From contig NZ_PDJG01000001.1 in assembly GCF_002564005.1 (NCBI RefSeq), forward strand, positions 1,364,001 to 1,428,000: a stretch of 64,000 nt of DNA, written 5' to 3'. Position numbers and translations under genes: made by a program. Positions 8,362-17,363 of this stretch are shown here, piece by piece. The notes below the pieces were generated by a model. It made no database searches, was not told where the DNA came from, and was given only the letters and a program-made list of their open reading frames with translations. Source of the stretch: Sanguibacter antarcticus. GTDB lineage: Bacteria; Actinomycetota; Actinomycetes; Actinomycetales; Cellulomonadaceae. Numbering within the stretch: the first letter of the stretch is position 1; each line of letters opens with the position of its first letter.

Positions 8362-8999
8362 GCGAGCGCCGGCGCCGTCCCTCCCGCCCTCCGTGGTCGG
8401 GGCCTCTGGGCCTGTACTCCCCGCACGCCACGTGGCTGCACGCTCTCTCCCCCGGAGACAAGCTCGGCGCGGTCGCCGCCGCGTCGATCGCCCTGACGTT
8501 CGTCCACGACCCTCGCCTCGCCGTGGGTGCACTCACGGTCAGCCTGCTCGTGCTGGCGAGCGCGCGCGTTCCTGCTCGCGCCACGGTGCGCGCGCTCGCA
8601 CCGATCATGATCGCCGCCGTCGGCATCGGCCTCTACCAGTGGTGGTCTCAGGGCTGGGAGATGGCCGTGGTGACGTCGGGCACGCTGGCGACCCTCGTGG
8701 TGCTCGCGACCGTCGTGACAGCGACGACGAGGACGGACCGGATGCTCGACGCCCTCGTCCGCCTCGCCGGCCCGCTGCGCCGCATCGGTCTGGATCCCGA
8801 GGTCCTCGCTCTGGCGGTGGCTCTCATGCTCCGCACGATCCCTGCGCTCATCGAGCTCGTCGGCGAGGTCCGCGACGCAGCGCGGGCCCGAGGGCTCGAC
8901 CGCGACCCACGTGCCCTGCTCGTCCCCTTCGCGCTGCGCACGGTGGCACGTGCCCAGGCCACGGGGGACGCGCTCACGGCTCGTGGCATCCTCGACTGA
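8358..8999 (+). CDS. bioN: Biotin ECF transporter transmembrane protein BioN
   Basis: T-component of the biotin ECF transporter, joining BioY to the ATPase. The 213-residue protein has about five hydrophobic segments (starting SPGDKLGAVAAASIALTFV, the ECF-T SPxxK block). It also has the coupling-helix motifs ending in ARARGLDRDPRALLVPF and ATGDALTARGIL, where the A-R-G triplets contact the ATPase grooves. The GTG start overlaps the bioM stop by four bases, evidence for co-translation. A gap of 33 bases separates it from the next gene, which has its own -10 element. Confidence 0.88.
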   Translation: MSERRRRPSRPPWSGPLGLYSPHATWLHALSPGDKLGAVAAASIALTFVHDPRLAVGALTVSLLVLASARVPARATVRALAPIMIAAVGIGLYQWWSQGWEMAVVTSGTLATLVVLATVVTATTRTDRMLDALVRLAGPLRRIGLDPEVLALAVALMLRTIPALIELVGEVRDAARARGLDRDPRALLVPFALRTVARAQATGDALTARGILD

Positions 9000-9020
9000 G
9001 CATCGCGCGGTACCCGCCGG

Positions 9021-9026
9021 TACTCT
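9021..9026 (+). promoter_or_regulatory. -10 hexamer (TACTCT) before the zinc peptidase gene
   Basis: TACTCT ends six bases before the ATG at 9033. The intervening bases are pyrimidines and give no ribosome-binding site, so the mRNA is probably leaderless. Confidence 0.5.
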
Positions 9027-9032
9027 CCCCCT

Positions 9033-9911
9033 ATGACTTTTCGAGACGGTGGAGACTTCGACAGCGGACGAGTCCGCAAACGTGCTGGCGGCAAGGGCGG
9101 CGTGGCGGTCGGCGGTGGCGTGGCCGCGATCGCGGTCTTCCTCCTCTCGCAGGCGCTCGGTGTCGATCTCAGCGGCCTCCTCGGAGGCGGCACGAGCACC
9201 GAGAGCCAGACAGAGACGGACCTCGACTGCGCCACCGTCGAGGACGTGAACACCGACCCGGAGTGCCGCTACCAGGCGACCGTCGATGCGCTCGACGCGT
9301 ACTGGTCGACGGCGCTGCCTGCCGAGACGGGCGTCGACTACACGCTCCCCGGAGCGGTCGCGTTCACGGGGTCCGTCGGGACGGCCTGCGGCGACGCCAC
9401 GAGCGCGACCGGCCCGTTCTACTGCCCACCCGACACGACCGTGTACGTGGACGTGGACTTCTTCGCCGTGCTGCGCGACCAGTTCGGGTCCTCTGCAGGC
9501 GCCCTCGCCCAGGAGTACGTGGTCGCCCACGAGGTCGGCCACCACATCGAGCAGATCACCGGTGTCATGAGCTCGGCCGACCGTTCTGGGACCGGCCCCG
9601 AGTCCGACTCGGTGCGCATCGAGCTCATGGCCGACTGCCTCGCCGGCATGTGGGTCGGCAACGCCGCGACGGTCCCCGACCCGGACACCGGCCAGCCGTT
9701 CCTCGAACCGATCACCGACGCCCAGCTCACCGACGCCCTCTCCGCCGCCGAGGCGGTAGGCGACGACCGCATCCAGGAGGCGTCGTCCGGGCAGGTGAAC
9801 CCCGAGGCGTGGACCCACGGATCGGCTGAGCAGCGCCAGCGCTGGTTCATGACCGGCTACGAGGGCGGGACGTTCGCGGAGTGCAACGCCGTGGAGGCCA
9901 CGACCCTCTGA
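9033..9911 (+). CDS. Neutral zinc metallopeptidase (YpfJ/Zn_peptidase family)
   Basis: A 292-residue protein of the putative neutral zinc metallopeptidase family. It opens MTFRDGGDFDSGRVRKR, the conserved family N-terminus, then a single membrane helix near residues 27-45, a Gly/Ser/Thr linker, and the peptidase domain outside the membrane. The zinc site HEVGHH is at residues 166-171 with catalytic Glu167. ELMADCLAGMW further on supplies the third ligand region, and the tail has HGSAEQRQRWF, where family members end. The substrate is unknown. The gene stands alone between bioN and the iron-uptake genes with its own promoter. Confidence 0.88.
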   Translation: MTFRDGGDFDSGRVRKRAGGKGGVAVGGGVAAIAVFLLSQALGVDLSGLLGGGTSTESQTETDLDCATVEDVNTDPECRYQATVDALDAYWSTALPAETGVDYTLPGAVAFTGSVGTACGDATSATGPFYCPPDTTVYVDVDFFAVLRDQFGSSAGALAQEYVVAHEVGHHIEQITGVMSSADRSGTGPESDSVRIELMADCLAGMWVGNAATVPDPDTGQPFLEPITDAQLTDALSAAEAVGDDRIQEASSGQVNPEAWTHGSAEQRQRWFMTGYEGGTFAECNAVEATTL

Positions 9912-9933
9912 CCCCTCTAGGACCTCCGACCCA

Positions 9934-9952
9934 TGAGGTAAGGCTTACCTGG
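9934..9952. promoter_or_regulatory. IdeR/DtxR iron box upstream of feoA
   Basis: TGAGGTAAGGCTTACCTGG matches the actinobacterial iron-repressor consensus TTAGGTTAGSCTAACCTAA at 14 of 19 positions. It contains a perfect 7+1+7 dyad AGGTAAG-G-CTTACCT (9936-9950). It ends four bases before the -10 hexamer of feoA, so a bound Fe2+-IdeR/DtxR dimer would cover the -35 region and block transcription when iron is plentiful. Confidence 0.85.
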
Positions 9953-9956
9953 TCTC

Positions 9957-9962
9957 TAGTCT
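9957..9962 (+). promoter_or_regulatory. -10 hexamer (TAGTCT) of feoA
   Basis: TAGTCT lies six bases before the feoA ATG and directly after the iron box. The GGAGG between it and the ATG touches the start codon and is too close to act as a ribosome-binding site, so a leaderless transcript is more likely. Confidence 0.55.
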
Positions 9963-9968
9963 CGGAGG

Positions 9969-10244
9969 ATGCGACTGTCTGATGCTCCCTTCGCCACTCC
10001 CCTCCGGCTGAGTCCCCACACGGTGGGCGACCCGTTGCGGATGCGCGAGCTCGGGCTCGGCGCGGGGGCCCTCGTCGAGGTCGCTCACCGCGCCGGGTTC
10101 GGTGGCAGGGTCGTCACTGTCGGCCCGACCCGGATCGCGCTCGACCACGTGACGTGCACCCGCCTCGACGTCGTTCTGGTCGCCAGCCCGACGCACGCCG
10201 CTGGTGCGAGCACCGGTGCCGGCGCCGGTCCGGTCGCTCCGTGA
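9969..10244 (+). CDS. feoA: Ferrous iron transport protein A (FeoA)
   Basis: A 91-residue SH3-like FeoA protein that assists the FeoB Fe2+ permease at the inner face of the membrane. The FeoA pattern is visible: RLSPHTVGDPLRMRELGLGAGALVEVAHRA (the R-x-x-x-LGL turn), then GRVVTVGPTRIALD, where FeoA normally has the iALdxxxAxxI strand. An Ala/Gly-rich tail follows. It starts 19 bases after the iron box, and its stop overlaps the feoB start as GTGA, so the two form an iron-repressed operon. Confidence 0.88.
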   Translation: MRLSDAPFATPLRLSPHTVGDPLRMRELGLGAGALVEVAHRAGFGGRVVTVGPTRIALDHVTCTRLDVVLVASPTHAAGASTGAGAGPVAP

Positions 10245-12232
10245 CCTGCCCTGGCTGCACCCCGGCGCCAGGGCCCGACCGGCGCATCACCACGGAAGGA
10301 CGGCTCCCGACGCTCGCGCTCGTCGGCACGCCCAACGTCGGCAAGTCCACCCTCTTCAATGCACTGACCGGGGTGCGAGCCGCCGTCCGCAACGCACCGG
10401 GAACGACCGTCGAGCTCGCGGCCGGGACATGGCACCACCGGGAACACGCGGCGACCCGCCTACGGGTGCTCGACCTCCCGGGCACCTACTCGCTCGTCCC
10501 GCGGTCCCCGGACGAGCGGGTCACCCGGGACGTCCTGGCAGGGGCCTACGAGCAGCCACCGGAGATGGTCGTCCTCGTGATCGACGCGAGCGAGCCCGCA
10601 CGGTCGGTCTACCTGGCCGCGCACGTCGCCCGGACTCGCGTGCCCACGGTCGTGGCGCTGAGCCTCGCCGACGTCGCTCGCTCGCGGGGGCGTGGGGTCG
10701 ACGCCGTGGCGCTCGAGACGGTGCTCGGTGTTCCGGTCGTCGAGATCAACCCACGCACGGGGGAAGGCCTGGCGGCGCTCGACGAGGCTGTCCAGCACCT
10801 CGTCGACCACCCTGCCCCCCTGAGCGGACCGCCGGGGGCAGGGACCGACTGGTCCGAGGACGCACTGATGGAGACCGCCGAAGACACCTTCGAGTGGGTC
10901 CGTACCGTCCTCGACACGACAGCGCTCCGTATGCCGTCCCCCGCAGGCCCATGGGCCGGTGGCAGCATCCCCGGCCCGCACCGGACTCTCACAGACCGCA
11001 TCGACCGAGTCCTCCTCGACCCGCTCTGGGGGCTGCTCGCCGGGCTCCTCGTCCTGTGGGCGCTGTTCTCTGTCGCGACCTCGGTGGCCGCGCCCCTCAT
11101 GGAGGCAGCCGACACGCTCGTGAGCGGGCCGGTCGCCGCGGCGGTCTCCTCCGCGCTCGACGCCGCGGGGTGGGGCGCCGGATGGTTCGAGAGCCTCGTG
11201 GTGGACGGGGTCCTCGTCGGTGTCGCAACCGTCGCGTCCTTCGCTCCGTTGATGGGGCTCATGTTCCTCGCGATCGCGCTCCTTGACGACAGCGGATATC
11301 TCGCTCGCGTCGCGCTCGTCACCGACCGGGCGATGCGACGGCTCGGTCTCGACGGCCGCGCCGTGCTCGCCCTCGTCGTCGGCTTCGGCTGCAACGTCCC
11401 CGCGCTGGCAGCGACGCGCACGCTCCCGGACCGGCGCCAGCGCCTGCTCGTCGGGCTCCTCGTCCCGTACACGGCGTGCGCCGCACGTCTGACCGTGTTC
11501 GTGCTCCTCGCGACCGTCTTCTTCCCGGACCACGCGACCCTCGTCGTGCTCGCCATGTATGTCGTGAGCGTCCTGCTCGTCGTCGTGTCAGGTCTCGTCT
11601 TGCGTGCCACCGTCTTTCGTGACGTCCGCTCGACTCCGCTCGTCATCGTGCTGCCCAGCTACCAGCGGCCGCGTCTTCGTTCGATCACCACAGCGACATG
11701 GGTCCGGACCTGGGGCTTCGTCCGCGGAGCAGGAGTCGTCGTCGTCGCGACGCTCCTCGTCGTGTGGGCGCTTCTCGCTGTCCCGGTGCACGGGAACCAC
11801 CAGATCGGTGCAGTCCCCGTCGTGGACAGCGCCTACGGTGCCACGGCGCAGCTCCTCGCCCCGGTGTTCACTCCCGCGGGCTTCGGCGACTGGCACGCGA
11901 CCTCGGCGCTCATGACCGGGTTCATCGCCAAAGAGGTCGTGGTCGGTGGCCTCGCCCAGTCCTACGCTGTCGCCGAACCAGCAGCCGGCGGAGAGTCGAG
12001 CCCGCTCGGGGACGCCCTCTCGGCCACGTTCGAGCAGTCGTCTGGAGGCCACCCACGCTCTGCGGCCGCAGCCTTCATGATCTTCGTCCTGGCCTACACC
12101 CCGTGCCTGGCGACCGTCGCCGAGCAGGCACGTGTCCTCGGCAGGCGCACGACCGGACTGGCTGTGGCGGTGCAGCTCTCGGTGGCCTGGTTCCTTGCCG
12201 TGGTCGTGTTCCAGGTCGGGCGGATGCTGTGA
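10241..12232 (+). CDS. feoB: Ferrous iron transport protein B (FeoB)
   Basis: GTP-dependent Fe2+ importer of 663 residues. The N-terminal G domain has G1 GTPNVGKST (29-37) and G3 DLPGTYS (78-84). The usual N-x-x-D G4 motif reads SLAD (141-144), with Ser in place of Asn. The C-terminal half has about ten membrane helices, including the family Gate motifs around LVVGFGCNVPALAATRTL (which carries the conserved Cys) and MTGFIAKEVVVG. The N-terminus has a CPGC pair before the G domain. The GTG start overlaps feoA, and the stop overlaps a FeoC-like gene, both as GTGA. Expression should be iron-repressed through the box at 9934. Confidence 0.93.
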   Translation: MTCPGCTPAPGPDRRITTEGRLPTLALVGTPNVGKSTLFNALTGVRAAVRNAPGTTVELAAGTWHHREHAATRLRVLDLPGTYSLVPRSPDERVTRDVLAGAYEQPPEMVVLVIDASEPARSVYLAAHVARTRVPTVVALSLADVARSRGRGVDAVALETVLGVPVVEINPRTGEGLAALDEAVQHLVDHPAPLSGPPGAGTDWSEDALMETAEDTFEWVRTVLDTTALRMPSPAGPWAGGSIPGPHRTLTDRIDRVLLDPLWGLLAGLLVLWALFSVATSVAAPLMEAADTLVSGPVAAAVSSALDAAGWGAGWFESLVVDGVLVGVATVASFAPLMGLMFLAIALLDDSGYLARVALVTDRAMRRLGLDGRAVLALVVGFGCNVPALAATRTLPDRRQRLLVGLLVPYTACAARLTVFVLLATVFFPDHATLVVLAMYVVSVLLVVVSGLVLRATVFRDVRSTPLVIVLPSYQRPRLRSITTATWVRTWGFVRGAGVVVVATLLVVWALLAVPVHGNHQIGAVPVVDSAYGATAQLLAPVFTPAGFGDWHATSALMTGFIAKEVVVGGLAQSYAVAEPAAGGESSPLGDALSATFEQSSGGHPRSAAAAFMIFVLAYTPCLATVAEQARVLGRRTTGLAVAVQLSVAWFLAVVVFQVGRML

Positions 12233-12525
12233 GCGTGCTCGAGGACGTGCTGCGGGAGCTGCGCACCGGCGCGAGCACGGCGACCGTGGCTCGTCGCCTG
12301 GGCATCACAGACGACCTCGCCGCCGCGCTCGTCGACCACTGGGTCGACGCCGGTCAGGCACTTCGACAGCCGAGCGCCGTCGGGGTGCCACCACGGGAAG
12401 GGGGACGCTCGTCCACCTCGCCCCTCCCAGCCAGCGCCGCTGTGCCATGCCCCACATGCACCCCTCGCGCGCGGTGGCTCACCCCGATCTCCTGCCACGG
12501 TTGTCCTTTCGCAGCACGACCGTGA
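12229..12525 (+). CDS. FeoC-like winged-helix protein with four-cysteine tail
   Basis: A 98-residue protein starting by four-base overlap (GTGA) with the feoB stop. Residues 1-45 (VLEDVLRELRTGASTATVARRLG) look like a small winged-helix fold. The C-terminal tail has two CxxC pairs (Cys74/77 and Cys89/92) suited to an Fe-S cluster or zinc. FeoC proteins of enterobacteria are of similar size, pair a winged helix with a cysteine cluster and follow feoB. The match is by architecture and position, not by sequence I can align, so the name is tentative. It is probably iron-regulated with feoAB. Confidence 0.6.
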   Translation: MSVLEDVLRELRTGASTATVARRLGITDDLAAALVDHWVDAGQALRQPSAVGVPPREGGRSSTSPLPASAAVPCPTCTPRARWLTPISCHGCPFAARP

Positions 12526-12576
12526 CGCGACACCGACCAGGCGCATCTCGGGCCTGACCGCTCGCGCCACGACACA

Positions 12577-12611
12577 GCAAGGCCCGGCACCGCGAACGGT
12601 CCGGGCCTTGC
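12577..12611. terminator. Hairpin between feoC-like gene and sufT, probably bidirectional
   Basis: Two perfect 11-bp arms, GCAAGGCCCGG (12577-12587) and CCGGGCCTTGC (12601-12611), around a 13-base loop. It lies between two convergent genes and has no U-tract, as is usual in high-GC actinobacteria. Confidence 0.75.
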
Positions 12612-12644
12612 GCACTGTTCCGTACGACGTGCGGTGTGCACGTC

Positions 12645-12995
12645 TCAGACGTTGAAGCCCAGCGCGCGCAGCTGGTCCTTACCGTCCTGGGTGATCTTCT
12701 CCGGGCCCCACGGCGGCATCCAGACCCAGTTGATGCGGTAACCGTCGACGACGCCGTCGAGCGCCTGGCCGGCCTGCTCTTCGATGACGTCGGTCAGCGG
12801 GCACGCCGCCGATGTCAGCGTCATGTCGATGACGGCGTGGTTGTTCTGGTCGACGAGGACACCGTAGATGAGACCGAGATCGACGACGTTGATCCCGAGC
12901 TCGGGGTCGATGACGTCGCGAAGTGCCTCTTCGATGTCGGCCACGTTGGGCGGGGCGCCCACCTGGCTGCTCGAGCTCGCTGTGTCGCTGCTCAT
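12645..12995 (-). CDS. sufT: SufT-like metal-sulfur cluster assembly factor (DUF59/MIP18 family)
   Basis: A 116-residue MIP18/DUF59 domain protein that helps mature Fe-S proteins. The family blocks are clear: LRDVIDPELGINVVDLGLIYGV, then MTLTSAACPLTDVIEEQ with the conserved cysteine, and INWVWMPPWGPEKIT near the end. The ATG has GGAGGAG eight bases upstream. It is the last gene of the sufRBD-Rieske-CSU-T operon and corresponds to Rv1466 in the mycobacterial suf cluster. A bidirectional hairpin downstream separates it from the iron-uptake operon. Confidence 0.9.
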   Translation of the reverse strand: MSSDTASSSSQVGAPPNVADIEEALRDVIDPELGINVVDLGLIYGVLVDQNNHAVIDMTLTSAACPLTDVIEEQAGQALDGVVDGYRINWVWMPPWGPEKITQDGKDQLRALGFNV

Positions 12996-13023
12996 GGGTT
13001 CTCCTCCGAGACGATGGTGGTGC

Positions 13024-13545
13024 TCAGGCGTGGTGGGGTGTAGCGGGAACGGCGGTCGGATCGTCTGACGTCAGCAGTCCTGACCGTGCGAACGTGTCAC
13101 GGAGCGCGACCCATCCGAGCATCGCGCACTTGACGCGAGCAGGGAACTGGGAGACGCCGGTGAAGGCTGCGGCGTCGCCGAGCTCGTCTTCGCGTGCCTC
13201 GTCGAGGCCCTTGCCCCGCGAGCCCATGAGCTCACGGAACGTGGCGGCGATGTGCTCGCTGGTCGCGATGTCCTTGCCGGTGACGAGCTCGGTGAGGACG
13301 GACAGGGATGCCTGGGAGATGCTGCACCCCTGGCCTTCCCAGCTGATCCGTTCGACGACCGTCGTGCCGTCCGCGCTCTCTGCGAACTGGACGCGCATGG
13401 TGACCTCGTCGCCGCACGTCGGGTTCACCTGGTGCGACTCGCTCCCGAGGTGCGACCCGTCGAGGTCGACCAGGCCGCTCCCTTGCGGGTTCTTCGCGTG
13501 GTCGAGGATGACCTGTTGGTACAGGGTTTCCATGGAGCTGCTCAT
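13024..13545 (-). CDS. sufU: SufU, Fe-S assembly sulfurtransferase (NifU-like)
   Basis: A 173-residue zinc-dependent sulfur-transfer partner of SufS, which accepts persulfide sulfur for cluster assembly. The ligand set is complete: Cys44 and Asp46 in NPTCGD, Cys74 in GQGCSISQAS, and Cys140 in VKCAMLGW. MSSSMETLYQQVILDHAKNPQG is the standard N-terminus. GAGGAGAG precedes the ATG by seven bases. It follows sufS by 13 bases in the operon. A Gly/Glu-rich insert between Cys74 and Cys140 (the SufU-type insertion) separates it from IscU. Confidence 0.92.
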   Translation of the reverse strand: MSSSMETLYQQVILDHAKNPQGSGLVDLDGSHLGSESHQVNPTCGDEVTMRVQFAESADGTTVVERISWEGQGCSISQASLSVLTELVTGKDIATSEHIAATFRELMGSRGKGLDEAREDELGDAAAFTGVSQFPARVKCAMLGWVALRDTFARSGLLTSDDPTAVPATPHHA

Positions 13546-13558
13546 GCGTGATCTCTCC

Positions 13559-14947
<1,389 letters not shown>

Positions 14948-15004
14948 TCAGGGGCCACCACCGAGCTGTTCCCGTCGTGCATCACATCGTGGAGCGGGCG
15001 ACCG

Positions 15005-15766
15005 TCAGGCGGTCGCCGTGGTGAGGAAGCGGTCGTAGCCCTCGTTCTCGAGACGCTGGGCGAGCTCCGGGCCCCCCTCTTCGGCGATGCGTCCGTCGAC
15101 GAAGACGTGCACGAAGTCGGGGGTGATGTAGCGCAGGATGCGCGTGTAGTGCGTGATGAGCAGGACGCCCACCTCGCCCGAGGCACGCACACGGTTCACG
15201 CCTTCGGACACGACGCGCAGCGCGTCGACGTCGAGGCCGGAGTCGGTCTCGTCGAGGATCGCCATCTTCGGGTGGAGGAGCTCCATCTGGAGGATCTCGT
15301 GGCGCTTCTTCTCGCCACCGGAGAAGCCCTCGTTGACGGAACGCTCAGCGAAGGACGGGTCCATGCGCAGGTTCTCCATGGCCCCCTTCATGTCCTTGAC
15401 CCAGGTGCGCAGCGCAGGAGCCTTGCCGTCGATCGCGGTCTTGGCGGTCCGCAGGAAGTTCGAGACGGAGACGCCAGGCACCTCGACCGGGTACTGCATC
15501 GCGAGGAACATGCCGGCACGGGCGCGCTCGTCGACGGACATCGCGAGGACGTCTTCGCCGTCGAGCGTGACCTCCCCGGAGGTGACCTTGTACTTCGGGT
15601 GCCCGGCGAGAGAGTAGGCGAGCGTGGACTTGCCCGAGCCGTTCGGGCCCATGATGGCGTGCGTGCGCCCGCTCTCGATCGTCAGGTCGACTCCACGCAG
15701 GATCTGCTTGGGGCCTTCCTTCGTGTCGACGCTCACGTGCAGGTCACGGATTTCAAGTGTGGACAT
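15005..15766 (-). CDS. sufC: Fe-S assembly ATPase SufC
   Basis: ABC-type ATPase of the SufBC2D scaffold complex, 253 residues and soluble. It has Walker A GPNGSGKST, the SufC-specific LAMQYPVEVPGVSVSNFLR, signature FSGGEKKRHEILQM, Walker B AILDETDSGLDVDAL and the ITHYTRIL switch region. The ATG at 15766 has GGAG eight bases upstream; reading further upstream gives an arginine-rich non-family extension into the neighbouring gene. It comes after the Rieske-type gene and before sufS in the operon. Confidence 0.94.
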   Translation of the reverse strand: MSTLEIRDLHVSVDTKEGPKQILRGVDLTIESGRTHAIMGPNGSGKSTLAYSLAGHPKYKVTSGEVTLDGEDVLAMSVDERARAGMFLAMQYPVEVPGVSVSNFLRTAKTAIDGKAPALRTWVKDMKGAMENLRMDPSFAERSVNEGFSGGEKKRHEILQMELLHPKMAILDETDSGLDVDALRVVSEGVNRVRASGEVGVLLITHYTRILRYITPDFVHVFVDGRIAEEGGPELAQRLENEGYDRFLTTATA

Positions 15767-15777
15767 TCTCGGATCTC

Positions 15778-16122
15778 CTAAGAAGACGACAGGGGTGAGT
15801 CGATGTCGACGAGCACGTGCTCGCCCTCGACGGTCAGCGGGTAGACGGCCACGGGGCGCATGGCTGGCGGGCTCGTAGGCACGCCGGTGCGGAGGTCGAA
15901 CTGCGAGCCGTGCAGCCAGCACTCGATGAGGCAGCCCTCGACCTCGCCCTCGGACAGCGACACCGCACCGTGGGTGCAGATGTCAGAGATGGCGTGGAGG
16001 TCGCCCTCCTCGTCGCGGACGATCGCGACCTCGACCGGTCGACCGTTCACGTCGTCGAGCTCGACCTTCAGTGCGCTGGCCGGCCCGACGTCGCCGGTGA
16101 AGCACGCGATCTGTGCGGTCAT
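15778..16122 (-). CDS. Rieske [2Fe-2S] ferredoxin-type protein of the suf operon
   Basis: A 114-residue Rieske protein related to ferredoxin subunits of non-heme-iron dioxygenases. The cluster ligands are all present: Cys49-x-His51 in CTHGAVS and Cys68-x2-His71 in CWLHGSQFDLRTG. Its place between sufD and sufC is shared by many actinobacteria. The start overlaps the sufD stop by four bases (ATGA), so it is made with the Suf scaffold. A role as electron donor for cluster building is plausible but unproven. Annotation as part of an aromatic dioxygenase would be misleading, since no oxygenase genes are nearby. Confidence 0.88.
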   Translation of the reverse strand: MTAQIACFTGDVGPASALKVELDDVNGRPVEVAIVRDEEGDLHAISDICTHGAVSLSEGEVEGCLIECWLHGSQFDLRTGVPTSPPAMRPVAVYPLTVEGEHVLVDIDSPLSSS

Positions 16123-17363
16123 GCGTCCGTGGATCCTGCCTCGATGACGCTCATCGACTTGGCGAGCTCGGCCTCGATCGACTCGAGGAGCCGTTCTTCG
16201 ATGGAGCTGACACCGATCGCCTGGATGAGCTCGGCGAAGAACCCGCGCACGACGAGCCGTCGTGCCTCGCCCTCGGTGATGCCTCGAGCCTGGAGGTAGA
16301 AGAGCTGCTCATCGTCGAAGCGTCCGGTGGCGCTCGCGTGGCCGGCACCCTCGATGAGACCGGTCTCGATCTCGAGGTTGGGGACGGAGTCGGCGCGCGC
16401 GCCCTCGGAGAGGACGAGGTTGCGGTTGAGCTCGTACGTGTCTGTGCCCTCGGCCTCGGCCCGGATGAGCACGTCGCCGATCCAGACGGTGTGGGCGGCT
16501 GCGCCCTGGAGCGCGCCCTTGTACGTGACGCGGGACTTGCAGCGCGGCACGGCGTGGTCGACGAAGAGGCGGTGCTCCTGGTGCTGGCCCGCGTCGGCGA
16601 AGTAGAGACCGATCATCTCGACGTCGCCGCCCTCGCCGGCGAACTCCGCGTCAGGGGTGACCCGCACGACGTCGCCACCGAGCGTGACGACGATGTGCTT
16701 GACCTTGGCGTCGCGGCCGAGGCGGATGCGCTGAGAGCTCGCGTGGACCGCGTCGGGCGCCCAGTCCTGGACGCTCACGAGCGTGAGGTGCGCGCCGTCG
16801 TCGACGACCACCTCGACGGTCTCCGTGAGGTGCGCAGAACCGACGTGGTCGAGGACCACGACAGACTCGCTCAGCGCCTCGGCGTGGACGAGCAGGTGGC
16901 TCGCGGCCGGGGCGAGGTCGATGCCCTCGACACGGATGGACGTCACGGACGACGCGACGACCTGTGACGGGATCGTGACGATGGTCGCTTCCTTGACGGA
17001 GCTCCATGCCGCGACCGCGCTGCGGTCACCGGGCTTGCCTGCCCGGCCGAGACGCGTGTCGGCGCGGTCGACGATCTCGACCTTCACCTCAGGCGCCTCG
17101 ACGACCGTGGTCCGGACGCCGTGCGTGCTGAGGCCCAGCTCGAAGAGCGGCGCCAGCTTGGCGACGGGAGAGAAGCGCCACTCTTCCTCGCGGCCGTTCG
17201 GCACACCGATGACGTCGGGGTCGAAGGACGAGATCCGCTCGGCGCGGGAGCCCTGGGGCACTCCCCCGGCACCGTGCGAGTGTGCTCCCTCGGAGACGGC
17301 GCGCGTGTGGTCGGTGCTGAGGACCTCGGCGGCCGGGGTGTGATCTGTGGTGCTGGTGGTCAT
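16119..17363 (-). CDS. sufD: Fe-S assembly protein SufD
   Basis: A 414-residue scaffold subunit of SufBC2D with the right-handed beta-helix core of the SufB/SufD family. C-terminal family blocks are readable: KSRVTYKGALQGAAAHTVWIGDVLIRAEAEGTDTYE, LNRNLVLSEGARADSVPNLEIE and HASATGRFDDEQLFYLQARGI. It is shorter than SufB and its N-terminal half is more divergent, as expected for SufD. The ATG overlaps the sufB stop by one base (TGATG), and its own stop overlaps the Rieske gene. Confidence 0.92.
   Translation of the reverse strand: MTTSTTDHTPAAEVLSTDHTRAVSEGAHSHGAGGVPQGSRAERISSFDPDVIGVPNGREEEWRFSPVAKLAPLFELGLSTHGVRTTVVEAPEVKVEIVDRADTRLGRAGKPGDRSAVAAWSSVKEATIVTIPSQVVASSVTSIRVEGIDLAPAASHLLVHAEALSESVVVLDHVGSAHLTETVEVVVDDGAHLTLVSVQDWAPDAVHASSQRIRLGRDAKVKHIVVTLGGDVVRVTPDAEFAGEGGDVEMIGLYFADAGQHQEHRLFVDHAVPRCKSRVTYKGALQGAAAHTVWIGDVLIRAEAEGTDTYELNRNLVLSEGARADSVPNLEIETGLIEGAGHASATGRFDDEQLFYLQARGITEGEARRLVVRGFFAELIQAIGVSSIEERLLESIEAELAKSMSVIEAGSTDA

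Noticed and set aside
8271..9818. Long open frame (about 515 codons) opposite bioN and the zinc peptidase
   Set aside because: Its translation is Arg/Gly/Asp-rich without any motif and the other strand carries clear families. High GC gives long antisense frames; similar ones at 4638-6665 and 12923-15781 were also dropped.
15778..16122. Rieske protein as part of an aromatic-ring dioxygenase
   Set aside because: No oxygenase or reductase genes adjoin it and it overlaps sufD; it belongs to the suf operon.
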